Under the pieces are notes generated by a model. That model was not told where the DNA came from, did not search any database, and saw only the letters and a program-made list of their open reading frames with translations. A program made the position numbers and the translations under genes. 64,000 bases of DNA from Streptococcus mitis subsp. hohhotensis. GTDB taxonomy: Bacteria > Bacillota > Bacilli > Lactobacillales > Streptococcaceae. Every line of letters begins with the position of its first letter. Position 1 is the stretch's first letter. Of this stretch, positions 26,089 through 36,803 are shown piece by piece. The stretch is taken from positions 1 to 64,000 of the forward strand of contig NZ_JPFZ01000013.1 in the NCBI RefSeq assembly GCF_000722775.1, given 5' to 3'.

Positions 26089-26952
26089 CTAAACAGTATC
26101 TAATTCTTTTAAATAATTTTCTATCTTCATCAACATTAAAGGATTGTTATAAATCTTACATAACTCTCTTGCTTCTATATAATAATTTTTGACTTGTTCT
26201 CTGTCTAGAAATTTAGCTCCAGCATTTCCTACAAGAATAAGTAGAGGAGCCAGTTGGTAGCTTGTCTGTCTTTGTTTACAGAGTTCAATCGTCTCAAGAG
26301 CTTCTTGGATGGCTTCGTTATATTTTTCCTTTGATACTAGGTAGTGAGCGTAGTTGTAACGAACTCTGATGTAGCCAAATAAAAACTCTTGATGCTCAAA
26401 ATTTTTTGTCTGATATAACTCCATCAAATGAGAGTAGTTCGCCTCATATTCTTGTTCACGACCCACTAAGGAATAGAAATTAGATAGAGTATTCAACGCC
26501 TTTAAATAAATCAGAGTATTTGAAGAGACTTTTAATAATATATTTTCCAATGAAGAAATAGCCTCACACTTACTGTCATATTGATAGAAATCAATAATAG
26601 CTTTAATCCATTCAAGGTAAGTTCGGTCTTCTAGTGTTAGAAAAGTACTTCGTTCAATCTCTATTCTATAAATATATTCCAAATCGTCATAATTTCTGTC
26701 ATCTAATAGTCGAGCAGATAATTGCTTGAAATTAGAGAGGTTAGATTTAATTTCAATTTGTTCATTAAAAAAATAATCTAATGGCACTTCAAGTCGTTGT
26801 GAGAGTTTGAACAAAAGGTCTGCGGAGGGAATGAAATGCCCTCTCTCAATTTTACTAATCTGGCTTTGTTCACAAATTCCTTCTGCAAGAGTTTGTTGGG
26901 AGAGTCTCAACTCTTTTCTTTTCAATCTGAATTTCTCTGCGAGTGTATTCAT
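26089..26952 (-). CDS. PlcR/TprA-like regulator (XRE HTH plus TPR repeats)
   Basis: 287 residues. An N-terminal Cro/C1 HTH (about 7-62: FRLKRKELRLSQQTLAEGIC, QSQISKIERGHFIPSADLLF) is followed by TPR-like helices (about 80-285, e.g. YAHYLVSKEKYNEAIQEALE). This is the RRNPP layout, in which the TPR domain binds an imported signalling peptide. It resembles pneumococcal TprA, whose partner PhrA is a divergent small peptide. Here a divergent 57-residue peptide gene and a choline-binding protein gene face it. Calling them a cognate system is inference from position. Confidence 0.85.
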   Translation of the reverse strand: MNTLAEKFRLKRKELRLSQQTLAEGICEQSQISKIERGHFIPSADLLFKLSQRLEVPLDYFFNEQIEIKSNLSNFKQLSARLLDDRNYDDLEYIYRIEIERSTFLTLEDRTYLEWIKAIIDFYQYDSKCEAISSLENILLKVSSNTLIYLKALNTLSNFYSLVGREQEYEANYSHLMELYQTKNFEHQEFLFGYIRVRYNYAHYLVSKEKYNEAIQEALETIELCKQRQTSYQLAPLLILVGNAGAKFLDREQVKNYYIEARELCKIYNNPLMLMKIENYLKELDTV

Positions 26953-26986
26953 TAAAGATAATAAACCTTCCTATTTGCTTAATTTC

Positions 26987-27015
26987 ATTATAAAATTTTT
27001 AGTTCAAAATAGCAA
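26987..27015 (-). promoter_or_regulatory. Promoter of the TprA-like regulator
   Basis: TTGCTA (27015-27010), 17 bases, TATAAT (26992-26987) on the minus strand. Confidence 0.65.
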
Positions 27016-27079
27016 GTTAAAGGAATGAATAATTCTTTATGGTAATAAGAAAAAAAAAAGTCAAAGTAGACATAAAAAT

Positions 27080-27108
27080 TTGGCTGATTTTCATATGTGT
27101 GTTAGAAT
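27080..27108 (+). promoter_or_regulatory. Promoter of the peptide/choline-binding protein operon
   Basis: TTGGCT (27080-27085), 17 bases, TAGAAT (27103-27108). It is divergent from the regulator promoter with about 65 bases between the two -35 elements, room for an operator. Confidence 0.6.
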
Positions 27109-27140
27109 TAAGCAGAAAGAAAGGAGGTTCATAATATAAG

Positions 27141-27314
27141 ATGAGGAGAAATCGTGGAATTAAAAAAATAGTTATATTTGTATTACTAAGTGTTCTTGCA
27201 TTTGGTAATACAATTCCCTATCAACAGTTTGTTCAGAAGAATAGACAAATGGTAAAGTTTATAATTTCGCTTCATCTGGTGAGTGGATTTAATATTGGAG
27301 GTATATATAAATGA
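27141..27314 (+). CDS. Small secreted-type peptide (57 residues), candidate signalling peptide or leader
   Basis: The ATG at 27141 follows AAAGGAGG, with longer than ideal spacing (13 bases). The product starts MRRNRGIKKIVIFVLLSVLA: a basic N-terminus and hydrophobic core like a signal peptide, with FGNTIP as a possible cleavage region. It continues to the C-terminus SGFNIGGIYK. The stop TGA overlaps the ATG of the choline-binding protein gene (ATGA), showing coupled translation. It lies opposite an RRNPP-type regulator, where Phr-type peptides are often encoded, but its C-terminus does not match any Phr/SHP pheromone I know. The function is inferred only from size, signal and position. Confidence 0.6.
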   Translation: MRRNRGIKKIVIFVLLSVLAFGNTIPYQQFVQKNRQMVKFIISLHLVSGFNIGGIYK

Positions 27315-28231
27315 AACTTTTGAAAAAAACTATGCAAGCTGGACTAACAGTAATTTTCTTTGGTTTGCTAGCTACGAATACAGTATTTGCAGATAACTCT
27401 GAAGGATGGCAGTTTGTCCAAGAAAACGGTAGAACCTATTACAAAAAGGGGGACCTCAAAGAAACGGACTGGCGAGTGATTGATGGGAAGACCTATTATT
27501 TTGATTATAATGGCGAAATGGTTGTTGGTTGGCAGTACATTCCAATGCCAGTTAAAGGATATACAATTGGTCCTTACCCTAATGGTATCAGATTAGAAGG
27601 TTCCCCAATGCCAGAATGGTACTACTTTGACGAAAATGGAGTGCTACAAGAGTTTGTTGGTTGGCAAGAATTAGAGCTAAAATATTCCTTAACCGTTGGG
27701 AAAAAACATGGTGAAGGCTGGGAAGGTCCCGAAGTTCTTAAATTAGCATACTACTACTTTGATCAAGATCATTATTTAAAGACAGGTTGGCTTTATGATC
27801 AATCTAACTGGTATTACCTAGCAAAAACAGGAAATTCTGGGAATAAGAATCTTGGCGGTGAAAGACGTGTAGGTTGGATAAATGATGGTTCAGCTTGGTA
27901 CTATCTAGATTCAGAAACTGGTATCATGCAAACTGGTTGGAAGCAAATTGGCAATAAGTGGTACTATCTCCGTTCATCAGGTGCAATGGCAATTGGTTGG
28001 TATCAAGATGGTTCAACTTGGTATTATTTAGATAATAAAAATGGTGATATGAAGACAGGTTGGGTATATGTTGGTAACCATTGGTACTACCTTCGTTCAT
28101 CAGGAGCAATGGCAACTGGTTGGTTCCAGGTCGGTAGTAAATGGTACTATGCTTATAGCTCAGGTGCTTTGGCAGTGAATACGACCGTAGATGGCTATTC
28201 TGTCAATTATAATGGCGAATGGGTTCGGTAA
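27311..28231 (+). CDS. Choline-binding surface protein (CbpF/CbpC/CbpJ-like)
   Basis: 306 residues. A signal peptide (1-27, ending TNTVFA) is followed by an N-terminal region of imperfect choline-binding repeats (WQFVQENGRTYYKKGDLKET) and from about residue 190 regular repeats of the type TGWxxxGxxWYYLxSxGxMxxGW. It ends in YSVNYNGEWVR, as in CbpF-type proteins. Repeats bind phosphocholine on teichoic acids, attaching the protein non-covalently to the wall. There is no separate enzymatic domain, as in CbpF, which modulates LytC in pneumococcus. Its start overlaps the upstream peptide gene by four bases. Confidence 0.92.
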   Translation: MKLLKKTMQAGLTVIFFGLLATNTVFADNSEGWQFVQENGRTYYKKGDLKETDWRVIDGKTYYFDYNGEMVVGWQYIPMPVKGYTIGPYPNGIRLEGSPMPEWYYFDENGVLQEFVGWQELELKYSLTVGKKHGEGWEGPEVLKLAYYYFDQDHYLKTGWLYDQSNWYYLAKTGNSGNKNLGGERRVGWINDGSAWYYLDSETGIMQTGWKQIGNKWYYLRSSGAMAIGWYQDGSTWYYLDNKNGDMKTGWVYVGNHWYYLRSSGAMATGWFQVGSKWYYAYSSGALAVNTTVDGYSVNYNGEWVR

Positions 28232-28390
28232 CGAATGCTAATCGTAACTGTAGTTGATACTTAACTTAGTAAAAAGAGCTTTTTTCTACCATTGGTCAAC
28301 TCTATCAATTTTTAAGAATTAAATGAGTCAAGACAGTAGCTATTCAGTATGTTTATCTACTGTAGTGGGTTGAAGAAAAGCTAAGAATGA

Positions 28391-28420
28391 GAAAGGACGA
28401 AGTTAGTCCTTTCTTTTTTA
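28391..28420 (+). terminator. Terminator downstream of the choline-binding protein gene
   Basis: GAAAGGAC (28391-28398) and GTCCTTTC (28406-28413) followed by TTTTTT. The 160 bases between the gene and this terminator also contain an ACAGTAG/CTACTGT inverted repeat and no gene. Confidence 0.8.
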
Positions 28421-28478
28421 TGTGACTATACTTTCTATTCAAATGAGCTTTTAACCAATTGATTGAGCCAATCCACTC

Positions 28479-28892
28479 TTAAAACCAAAGAGCAATTTCT
28501 CGCTTAGCTGACTCTTCTGAATCTGAACCATGTACAACATTTTGAATAGCTTGGTTTTCTCCAGCAGCTTTTGCAAAATCACCTCGAATCGTTCCTGGTA
28601 AAGCTTCTTCTGGACGAGTCGCACCCATCATAGTCCGCCAAGTTTCGATTACTTTGGGACCCGAAATGATACCTACAAGAACCGGTCCTGAAGTCATAAA
28701 TTCACGAATCGGTGGGTAAAAACTCTGACCAACCAAGTCCTGATAGTGCTGGTCAATCAACTCTTCTGAAACCTTTGTACGCAACTCCAATTTTTCGATT
28801 GTAAAGCCACGCTGTTCGATGCGTTTCAACACTTCACCTACTAGTCCTCTTTTTACACCATCTGGTTTAATGATAAAAAATGTTTGTTCCAT
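28479..28892 (-). CDS. ndk: Nucleoside diphosphate kinase
   Basis: 137 residues, the normal size. It equalises NTP/NDP pools by phosphotransfer through a histidine, here in [20 protein letters not shown] near the C-terminus. Other conserved parts are [20 protein letters not shown] and the [17 protein letters not shown] loop. AAGGAG lies upstream. It is located just after rpoC on the same strand but is separated by a strong terminator, so it is probably transcribed separately. Confidence 0.96.
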   Translation of the reverse strand: MEQTFFIIKPDGVKRGLVGEVLKRIEQRGFTIEKLELRTKVSEELIDQHYQDLVGQSFYPPIREFMTSGPVLVGIISGPKVIETWRTMMGATRPEEALPGTIRGDFAKAAGENQAIQNVVHGSDSEESAKREIALWF

Positions 28893-28965
28893 ACCTGTCT
28901 CCTTTGTCAGCTTCTTTCTTTTATTTTACCACATTTTATGGAAAAACGGAGAAAGTTTTCAGAAA

Positions 28966-28990
28966 ATAAAAGAGAACCCGAAGGTTCTCC
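28966..28990 (-). terminator. Terminator after rpoC
   Basis: GAGAACC, a TTCG tetraloop, GGTTCTC (28989-28972), then TTTTATTTTC on the minus strand: a textbook intrinsic terminator. Confidence 0.9.
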
Positions 28991-28998
28991 ATTCTCTT

Positions 28999-31900
28999 TT
29001 ATTCTACTGTTTCTTCCACAGTTTCAACGGCAGTATCCACAACTACTTCTGTTGTTTCTTCATTTCCTTCTTCCTCTACTGGAGGGTTAAGGTATTCTTC
29101 TTCGTTGATAGCATGTGGTTCAAGGTTACGGTAACGGGCCATACCAGTACCTGCTGGGATGATCTTACCGATGATAACATTTTCTTTAAGTCCAAGGAGA
29201 TGGTCTTTCTTACCACGGATAGCCGCATCCGTAAGGACACGAGTTGTTTCCTGGAAGGAAGCCGCTGACAAGAAACTGTTGGTTTCAAGTGAGGCTTTGG
29301 TAATTCCCATAAGGACTGGGCGACCTGTCGCTGGAACTCCACCTGCGATAAGGACATCTTTGTTAGCATCTGTAAAGTCATTGATATCCATAAGGGTACC
29401 CATGAGAAGGTCTGTATCACCTGGATCCATGACACGGACTTTACGGATCATTTGACGAACCATTACCTCGATGTGTTTGTCACCGATTTCTACCCCTTGG
29501 CTACGGTAAACTTTTTGTACTTCACCGAGAAGGTAAGTTTCAACTGACAAGACATCACGAACTGCAAGGAGACGTTTTGGTTGGATAGAACCTTCTGTCA
29601 GAGCGGCACCACGCGCTACTTGGTCTCCAACTTCAACACGCATACGAGCTGTAAATGGAACGACATATTCCCCTTCGCCAGTTTCACCCTTAACAAAGAC
29701 TTTCTTAGTACGAGTTGATGCATCTTCTTCGATAGCGGTAACTTGTCCTTTAACCTCTGTGATAACCGCTTCCCCTTTAGGATTACGGGCTTCAAAGATT
29801 TCTTGGACACGAGGAAGACCCTGAGTGATATCGGTATTTGAGGCAACCCCACCCGTGTGGAAGGTACGCATTGTAAGCTGTGTACCAGGTTCCCCGATAG
29901 ATTGGGCAGCGATTGTACCAACTGCTTCACCAACTTCAACCGCATCACCAGTCGCCAAGTTAATACCATAACAGTGACGGCAGACACCGTGACGAGTGTT
30001 ACATGTAAATACGGAACGGATAGTCACTTCTTCCACACCAGCATTAACAATTTCACGCGCCTTGTCTTCTGTAATCAACTCATTTGGACCGATAATCACT
30101 GCACCAGTTTCTGGATGTTTAACAGTTTTCTTAGTGTAACGACCATTGAGACGTTCTTCTAGAGACTCGATCATCTCTTTTCCTTCTGCAATAGAACGGA
30201 TCAAGAGACCACGGTCTGTTCCACAGTCATCCTCACGGATGATAACGTCTTGGGCAACGTCAACCAAACGACGAGTCAAGTAACCTGAGTCGGCTGTCTT
30301 AAGGGCCGTATCGGTCATACCTTTACGCGCACCGTGAGTTGAGAAGAACATTTCGAGTACTGACAAACCTTCTCGGAAGTTTGAAAGGATTGGCAATTCC
30401 ATGATACGTCCGTTCGGAGCAGCCATCAGACCACGCATTCCGGCAAGCTGTGAGAAGTTTGAGATGTTACCACGGGCTCCAGAGTCCATCATCATAACGA
30501 TTGGGTTCTTAGGATCTTGGTTGGCAATCAAACGTTTCTCTAGTTTTTCACGGGCAGCACGCCATTCAGCTGTAACAGCATTGTAACGCTCGTCGTCTGT
30601 GATCATACCACGACGGAATTGTTTTGTGATTTGTTCTACACGTTTGTGTGATTCTTCAATGATTTCAGCCTTGTCATCAACGACTGGGATATCGGCGATA
30701 CCCACTGTCAATCCTGCAAGAGTTGAGTGGTGGTAACCGAGGTTCTTCATGCGGTCAAGTAGAGCAGAAGTTTCTGTCGTACGGAAACGTTTGAAGATTT
30801 CAGCGATGATATTTCCAAGGTTTTTCTTCTTGAATGGAGGATTGAGTTCAAGTTTGCTGATTGCTTCCTTGATATCTCCACCAAGTGGCAAGAAGTATTT
30901 AGCTGGAACGCCTTCTGTCAAGTTGGCATTGTTTGGTTCTTGCAAGTATGGTAAACCCTCTGGCATGATGTCGTTGAAGAGGATTTTACCAACTGTTGTA
31001 AGCAAGACCTTGTGTTTTTGCTCTTCTGTCCAAGGCTTGTTGAGGCTGTCTGTTGCGATACCAACACGTGAGTGAAGGTGAACATAACCATTACGGTAAG
31101 CCATAACCGCTTCGTCACGGTCTTTGAAGACCATTCCTTCACCTTCACGACCAGCTTCTTCCATAGTCAAGTAGTAGTTACCCAAAACCATGTCCTGTGA
31201 TGGAGTAACAACTGGTTTACCATCTTTCGGGTTCAAGATGTGCTCAGCAGCGAGCATCAAGATACGAGCTTCTGCTTGGGCTTCTTCTGAAAGCGGTACG
31301 TGGATGGCCATTTGGTCCCCGTCAAAGTCGGCATTGTAGGCTTCACAGACAAGTGGGTGCAAGCGAAGGGCTTTACCATCAATCAAGACTGGCTCGAAGG
31401 CTTGGATACCCAAACGGTGAAGGGTCGGTGCGCGGTTCAAAAGCACTGGGTGTTCTTTAATCACTTCTTCAAGAATATCCCAGATACGCTCGTCTCCGCG
31501 TTCCACCAAGCGTTTAGCTGCTTTGACGTTTTGCACGATATCACGAGCAACGATTTCACGCATCACAAATGGTTTAAAGAGCTCGATTGCCATTTCACGC
31601 GGCACACCACATTGGTACATCTTAAGTGTTGGACCAACGGCGATAACGGAACGTCCTGAGAAGTCAACACGTTTACCGAGCAAGTTTTGACGGAAGCGTC
31701 CTTGTTTACCTTTAAGCATGTGGCTCAATGATTTCAGTGGACGGCTACCTGGTCCTGTGATTGGACGACCACGACGACCATTGTCAATCAAAGCGTCAAC
31801 CGCTTCTTGAAGCATACGTTTCTCATTTTGAACGATGATACCAGGCGCATTCAACTCAAGCAAACGAGCCAAACGGTTGTTACGGTTGATAACACGGCGG

Positions 31901-32676
31901 TAAAGGTCATTCAAGTCAGATGAGGCAAAACGGCCACCATCCAACTGCAACATTGGACGAAGATCTGGTGGAATAACTGGAAGGATGTTGAGAATCATCC
32001 ATTCAGGTTTGTTTCCAGACTTGTAAAAGGCATCCAAAACATCCAAACGACGGATGGCTTTGACACGTTTTTGTCCAGTAGCTGTTTTCAACTCTTCTTT
32101 GAGTTCAGCAATTTCTTTTTCAAGATCTACTTGTTTCAAAAGGTCTTGGATGGCTTCGGCACCCATCTTGGCAACGAATGATCCATAACCATACTCACGC
32201 AAGCGCTCGCGGTATTCGCGCTCTGTCATGATAGACTTGTGCTCAAGTGGTGTATCCTTAGGATCAATCACCACATAAGCCGCAAAGTAGATAACTTCCT
32301 CGAGGGCACGAGGGCTCATATCAAGAGTCAAGCCCATACGGCTTGGAATTCCCTTGAAGTACCAGATGTGAGATACAGGAGCTTTCAACTCGATGTGCCC
32401 CATACGCTCACGACGAACTTTTGTACGCGTTACTTCAACCCCACAACGGTCACAAACAATTCCTCTGTAACGAATGCGTTTGTACTTACCACAAGCACAT
32501 TCCCAGTCTTTTGTAGGTCCAAAGATAACTTCATCAAAGAGACCTTCACGTTCTGGTTTCAAGGTACGGTAATTGATTGTTTCAGGTTTTTTTACTTCTC
32601 CATAAGACCATGAACGGACTTTGCTTGGAGAAGCTAGGGTGATTTGCATACTTTTAAAACGATTTACATCAACCAC
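28999..32676 (-). CDS. rpoC: RNA polymerase beta' subunit
   Basis: 1225 residues from a GTG start ([23 protein letters not shown] upstream). The catalytic Mg-binding motif [10 protein letters not shown] is present, as are the four zinc-finger cysteines in CACGKYKR and CDRCGVEV, the bridge-helix region and the second zinc site ([14 protein letters not shown]). The C-terminal tail is rich in glutamate, usual for streptococci. It is 32 bases downstream of rpoB in the same operon and ends at a TTCG terminator. Confidence 0.98.
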   Translation of the reverse strand: MVDVNRFKSMQITLASPSKVRSWSYGEVKKPETINYRTLKPEREGLFDEVIFGPTKDWECACGKYKRIRYRGIVCDRCGVEVTRTKVRRERMGHIELKAPVSHIWYFKGIPSRMGLTLDMSPRALEEVIYFAAYVVIDPKDTPLEHKSIMTEREYRERLREYGYGSFVAKMGAEAIQDLLKQVDLEKEIAELKEELKTATGQKRVKAIRRLDVLDAFYKSGNKPEWMILNILPVIPPDLRPMLQLDGGRFASSDLNDLYRRVINRNNRLARLLELNAPGIIVQNEKRMLQEAVDALIDNGRRGRPITGPGSRPLKSLSHMLKGKQGRFRQNLLGKRVDFSGRSVIAVGPTLKMYQCGVPREMAIELFKPFVMREIVARDIVQNVKAAKRLVERGDERIWDILEEVIKEHPVLLNRAPTLHRLGIQAFEPVLIDGKALRLHPLVCEAYNADFDGDQMAIHVPLSEEAQAEARILMLAAEHILNPKDGKPVVTPSQDMVLGNYYLTMEEAGREGEGMVFKDRDEAVMAYRNGYVHLHSRVGIATDSLNKPWTEEQKHKVLLTTVGKILFNDIMPEGLPYLQEPNNANLTEGVPAKYFLPLGGDIKEAISKLELNPPFKKKNLGNIIAEIFKRFRTTETSALLDRMKNLGYHHSTLAGLTVGIADIPVVDDKAEIIEESHKRVEQITKQFRRGMITDDERYNAVTAEWRAAREKLEKRLIANQDPKNPIVMMMDSGARGNISNFSQLAGMRGLMAAPNGRIMELPILSNFREGLSVLEMFFSTHGARKGMTDTALKTADSGYLTRRLVDVAQDVIIREDDCGTDRGLLIRSIAEGKEMIESLEERLNGRYTKKTVKHPETGAVIIGPNELITEDKAREIVNAGVEEVTIRSVFTCNTRHGVCRHCYGINLATGDAVEVGEAVGTIAAQSIGEPGTQLTMRTFHTGGVASNTDITQGLPRVQEIFEARNPKGEAVITEVKGQVTAIEEDASTRTKKVFVKGETGEGEYVVPFTARMRVEVGDQVARGAALTEGSIQPKRLLAVRDVLSVETYLLGEVQKVYRSQGVEIGDKHIEVMVRQMIRKVRVMDPGDTDLLMGTLMDINDFTDANKDVLIAGGVPATGRPVLMGITKASLETNSFLSAASFQETTRVLTDAAIRGKKDHLLGLKENVIIGKIIPAGTGMARYRNLEPHAINEEEYLNPPVEEEGNEETTEVVVDTAVETVEETVE

Positions 32677-32708
32677 TATTTCTTCCCTTTCTATTCTAAG
32701 TGAACTGC

Positions 32709-35700
32709 TTATTCTTCTTCAGCAGCTTCTTCTGTTGCTTCCGCTTTTGTTGCTTTCTCAGCTTCTTCAGCTTCAAAGGCTGCTTTAGCCTCTTGGGCTG
32801 CTTTTTCGCGGGCTTTTTCAAGGTCATCTACGTGGATGACATCTTCGTCCATTCCTTCATCCAAGTCACGAAGTTCCACTTCTTGGTCATCTTCGTCTAG
32901 GACACGCATGTCAAGACCAAGAGATTGCAATTCTTTGACAAGAACTCGGAAGGATTCTGGAACACCTGGTTTTGGAATTGGTTTTCCTTTTGTAATAGCT
33001 TCATAAGCTTTCAAACGTCCGTTAATATCGTCAGACTTGTAAGTCAAGATTTCTTGAAGGACATTTGACGCACCGTAGGCTTCAAGAGCCCAAACCTCCA
33101 TCTCACCAAAACGTTGTCCACCAAACTGAGCTTTACCTCCGAGTGGTTGTTGGGTAACGGTTGAGTAAGGTCCGACTGAACGCGCGTGCAATTTATCATC
33201 AACCATGTGGTGGAGTTTGATCATGTACATGACACCAACTGACACGCGGTTATCAAACGGCTCACCAGTACGTCCATCGTAAAGGATCGTTTTGGCATCG
33301 CTATCCATACCAGCTTCTTTAACAGTTGACCAAAGGTCTTCAGAACTTGCTCCGTCAAAGACTGGTGTCGCGATGTGAATACCAAGAGTACGCGCCGCCA
33401 TACCAAGGTGGAGCTCCATAACCTGACCGATATTCATACGTGATGGCACCCCAAGTGGGTTCAACATGATATCGACTGGAGTTCCGTCTGGAAGGTAAGG
33501 CATGTCTTCTACAGGAACGATACGAGAGACAACCCCTTTATTTCCGTGACGTCCGGCCATCTTATCTCCGACCTTGATCTTACGTTTTTGAGCGATGTAG
33601 ACGCGAACCAGCATGTTGACACCTGATTGCAACTCATCTCCATTTGCACGTGTAAAGATCTTAACATCACGAACGACACCATCGGCACCGTGTGGTACAC
33701 GAAGAGAAGTGTCACGTACTTCACGAGATTTGTCTCCGAAGATAGCGTGCAAGAGACGTTCTTCAGCTGAAAGGTCCTTCTCACCCTTAGGTGTTACTTT
33801 ACCTACAAGGATATCACCTTCTTTAACCTCAGCACCGATACGGATAATACCCATTTCGTCAAGGTCTTTAAGGGCATCTTCACCAACGTTTGGAATTTCA
33901 CGAGTAATTTCTTCAGGCCCAAGCTTTGTATCGCGTGTTTCTGATTCGTATTCTTCAAGGTGGACAGATGTGTAGACATCGTCTTTCACCAAGCGTTCGC
34001 TCATGATAACGGCATCCTCGAAGTTGTAACCTTCCCAAGTCATGTAGGCAACGATTGGGTTTTGCCCAAGCGCCATTTCTCCATTTTCCATAGAAGGCCC
34101 GTCAGCGATGAAATCGCCTTTTTCAACGACATCGCCAACTTTTACGAGAGTGCGTTGGTTGTAAGCAGTACCTGAGTTTGAACGACGGAATTTTTGGATG
34201 TGGTAAACGTCCAATGAACCATCTTCACGACGAACTTCTACCTTGTCAGCATCTGCGTAAGTAACTTTACCATCATACTGAGCAATCACAGCCGCTCCAG
34301 AGTCATGAGCTGCTTGGTATTCCATACCAGTACCAACATAAGGTGCTTGAGGATTGATCAATGGCACAGCCTGACGTTGCATGTTGGCTCCCATGAGGGC
34401 ACGGTTGGAGTCATCGTTTTCCAAGAAAGGAATACATGCTGTCGCAACGGCAACTACCTGTTTTGGTGATACATCCATGTAGTCAACAACATTAGCTGGA
34501 TACTCTTGGTTGACCCCTTGGTGACGTCCCATGACAACTTTTTCAGCAAAGGTTCCATCTTCATTCAGACGAGAATTAGCCTGTGCTACAGTAAATTCAT
34601 CTTCTTCATCGGCTGTCAACCAAACGATTTCGTTTGTGACAACACCTGTTTCACGGTCAACCTTACGGTATGGTGTTTGAACAAAACCATACTTGTTCAA
34701 ATGTCCGTAAGATGACAAGTTATTAATCAAACCGATGTTAGGTCCTTCAGGTGTCTCGATTGGACACATACGACCATAGTGAGTGTAGTGCACGTCACGT
34801 ACTTCATATCCAGCACGGTCACGTGTCAAACCACCAGGTCCTAAGGCTGACAAACGGCGTTTGTGAGACAACTCAGAAAGTGGGTTGTGTTGGTCCATGA
34901 ATTGTGACAACTGTGATGAACCAAAGAATTCTTTCACCGCAGCTGTTACAGGACGGATATTGATGATTTGTTGTGGTGTCAAGACTTCGTTGTCCTGAAC
35001 AGACATACGTTCACGGACATTACGTTCCATACGAGAAAGTCCAAGGCGTACTTGGTTGGCAAGCAATTCACCAACCGCACGGATACGACGGTTCCCAAGG
35101 TGGTCGATATCATCAACACGGCCAAGTCCTTCAGCCAAGTTGAGGAAGTAGCTCATCTCAGCAAGGATATCTGCAGGAGTGACGATACGAACCTTGTCAT
35201 CTGGATTAGCATTACCGATGATGGTTACAACACGGTCTGGATCAGTTGGTGCAACAACCTTGAATTTTTGAAGAACAACAGGCTCAGTCACAACCGCTGC
35301 ATCATTTGGAATGTAGACAATCTTGTTCAAGTCGCCATCCAAATGGCTTTCAATGCTTTCAATCACGCTACGAGTCATGATTGTTCCAGCTTCTACCAAG
35401 ATTTCGCCTGTTTCAGGGTCTACCAATGGCTCAGCAATAGTTTGGTTAAGCAAGCGTGTTTTAACATTGAGTTTTTTATTGATTTTATAACGACCGACAG
35501 CTGCCAAGTCATAACGACGTGGGTCAAAGAAACGAGCCACAAGCAAGCTACGTGAGCTTTCAGCAGTCTTAGGCTCACCTGGACGAAGACGTTCGTAAAT
35601 TTCTTTCAAAGCTTCGTCGGTACGAGAGTCCATTGGGTTCTTGTGGATATCTTTTTCAACAGTGTTGCGAACCAATTCGCTATCACCAAAGATATCAAAG

Positions 35701-36320
35701 ATTTCATCATCACCTGAGAAACCAAGCGCACGAACCAAGGTTGTAAATGGAATCTTACGAGTACGGTCGATACGAGTGTAGGCGATGTCTTTTGAGTCGC
35801 TTTCAAGTTCCAACCAAGCTCCACGGTTAGGGATAACAGTTGAACCATAGCCCACTTTACCGTTTTTATCAACTTTATCGTTAAAGTAAACACCTGGTGA
35901 GCGGACCAACTGAGATACGATGATACGTTCACCACCATTGATGATGAAGGTACCCATTTCTGTCATGATTGGGAAATCACCAAAGAAAACTTCTTGAGTT
36001 TTGATTTCGCCTGTTTCTTTATTGATCAAGCGGAAGGTTACAAAAATTGGTGCTGAGTAGCTAGCATCGTGGATACGAGCTTCTTCTAGCGTATATTTTG
36101 GTTCCTTGATTTCATATCCAACAAATTCCAACTCCATTGTGTCTGTGAAGTTTGAAATTGGCAATACATCTTCAAACACTTCCTTCAGACCATGGTCTAG
36201 GAAATCTTTGAATGAGTCAGTTTGAATTTCAATCAAATTTGGTAAGTCAAGAACTTCTTTGATTCTTGAAAAACTACGACGGGTACGATGTTTCCCGTAT
36301 TGAACGTCATGTCCTGCCAA
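32709..36320 (-). CDS. rpoB: RNA polymerase beta subunit
   Basis: 1203 residues from a TTG start at 36320 (product [20 protein letters not shown]), chosen because AAAGGAG precedes it; the frame remains open upstream to 36359 without a ribosome site. The rifampicin region reads [20 protein letters not shown], then [11 protein letters not shown], i.e. no classical resistance substitution. Typical motifs such as [15 protein letters not shown] are intact. The C-terminus has an alanine/glutamate-rich tail. It forms an operon with rpoC and has a leader of about 240 bases with an attenuator-like hairpin. Confidence 0.98.
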   Translation of the reverse strand: MAGHDVQYGKHRTRRSFSRIKEVLDLPNLIEIQTDSFKDFLDHGLKEVFEDVLPISNFTDTMELEFVGYEIKEPKYTLEEARIHDASYSAPIFVTFRLINKETGEIKTQEVFFGDFPIMTEMGTFIINGGERIIVSQLVRSPGVYFNDKVDKNGKVGYGSTVIPNRGAWLELESDSKDIAYTRIDRTRKIPFTTLVRALGFSGDDEIFDIFGDSELVRNTVEKDIHKNPMDSRTDEALKEIYERLRPGEPKTAESSRSLLVARFFDPRRYDLAAVGRYKINKKLNVKTRLLNQTIAEPLVDPETGEILVEAGTIMTRSVIESIESHLDGDLNKIVYIPNDAAVVTEPVVLQKFKVVAPTDPDRVVTIIGNANPDDKVRIVTPADILAEMSYFLNLAEGLGRVDDIDHLGNRRIRAVGELLANQVRLGLSRMERNVRERMSVQDNEVLTPQQIINIRPVTAAVKEFFGSSQLSQFMDQHNPLSELSHKRRLSALGPGGLTRDRAGYEVRDVHYTHYGRMCPIETPEGPNIGLINNLSSYGHLNKYGFVQTPYRKVDRETGVVTNEIVWLTADEEDEFTVAQANSRLNEDGTFAEKVVMGRHQGVNQEYPANVVDYMDVSPKQVVAVATACIPFLENDDSNRALMGANMQRQAVPLINPQAPYVGTGMEYQAAHDSGAAVIAQYDGKVTYADADKVEVRREDGSLDVYHIQKFRRSNSGTAYNQRTLVKVGDVVEKGDFIADGPSMENGEMALGQNPIVAYMTWEGYNFEDAVIMSERLVKDDVYTSVHLEEYESETRDTKLGPEEITREIPNVGEDALKDLDEMGIIRIGAEVKEGDILVGKVTPKGEKDLSAEERLLHAIFGDKSREVRDTSLRVPHGADGVVRDVKIFTRANGDELQSGVNMLVRVYIAQKRKIKVGDKMAGRHGNKGVVSRIVPVEDMPYLPDGTPVDIMLNPLGVPSRMNIGQVMELHLGMAARTLGIHIATPVFDGASSEDLWSTVKEAGMDSDAKTILYDGRTGEPFDNRVSVGVMYMIKLHHMVDDKLHARSVGPYSTVTQQPLGGKAQFGGQRFGEMEVWALEAYGASNVLQEILTYKSDDINGRLKAYEAITKGKPIPKPGVPESFRVLVKELQSLGLDMRVLDEDDQEVELRDLDEGMDEDVIHVDDLEKAREKAAQEAKAAFEAEEAEKATKAEATEEAAEEE

Positions 36321-36464
36321 GATGATTCTCCTTTGTAAATAAGTTCCAAGCCTTGTCAATCAGGCTTTCTAATCGTCATATGGTTGTAAAACCCCTATCA
36401 CCGTGTCCTCTTGACGAATTTTCAGAATCTTTAAGTCTTTGTTACAAATACTCAAAATCCTGAA

Positions 36465-36519
36465 AAAAAGCACAAAAAGAGCAGCTAAATCTGACTTTTT
36501 CAGAAGATTTAACTGCTGT
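36465..36519 (-). terminator. Attenuator-like terminator in the rpoBC leader
   Basis: On the minus strand AGCAGTTAAATCT (36519-36507), a 12-base loop, AGATTTAGCTGCT (36494-36482), then CTTTTTGTGCTTTTTTT. It lies about 45 bases after the predicted start of transcription and 145 bases before rpoB, so RNA polymerase must pass it to express its own subunit genes. Regulation by attenuation is inferred. Confidence 0.7.
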
Positions 36520-36572
36520 GAGCCTTGTCTGGACAATATTTCAGACAAAACCTACGACAAATGATTACTCAT

Positions 36573-36601
36573 ATTATACCCTATTTAGCTAGATTTTTCA
36601 A
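36573..36601 (-). promoter_or_regulatory. rpoBC promoter
   Basis: TTGAAA (36601-36596), 17 bases, TATAAT (36578-36573) on the minus strand; predicted start near 36566. Confidence 0.8.
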
Positions 36602-36743
36602 GGGGATTAACGATTTTTTGACAAAATCTTTTCCTATAAAAAATTAAATTCAATGATTACTTTGCAAACTTCATTTTCAGTTTAATTGTTCAAGAAAAAT
36701 ATAGTAAATTACGATTTCCCTATTTTATCTTAGGCTGTTTTTC

Positions 36744-36772
36744 TTGACTTTACTTGGTTTTTCTTTTAATAT
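36744..36772 (+). promoter_or_regulatory. Promoter of the Mga-family regulator gene
   Basis: TTGACT (36744-36749), 17 bases, TAATAT (36767-36772). It lies downstream of the first possible start codon of the frame, which supports the start at 36804. Confidence 0.65.
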
Positions 36773-36803
36773 ATATATGTATAAATATATAAGGAGGTTT
36801 GTT

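Noticed and set aside
27141-27314. PhrA pheromone precursor
   Set aside because: Position and size fit, but the C-terminus does not match the PhrA signal I recall; reported as an unassigned peptide instead.
30749-31659. Long open frames opposite rpoC and rpoB
   Set aside because: They are codon-bias shadows of the two large RNA polymerase genes with no ribosome sites.
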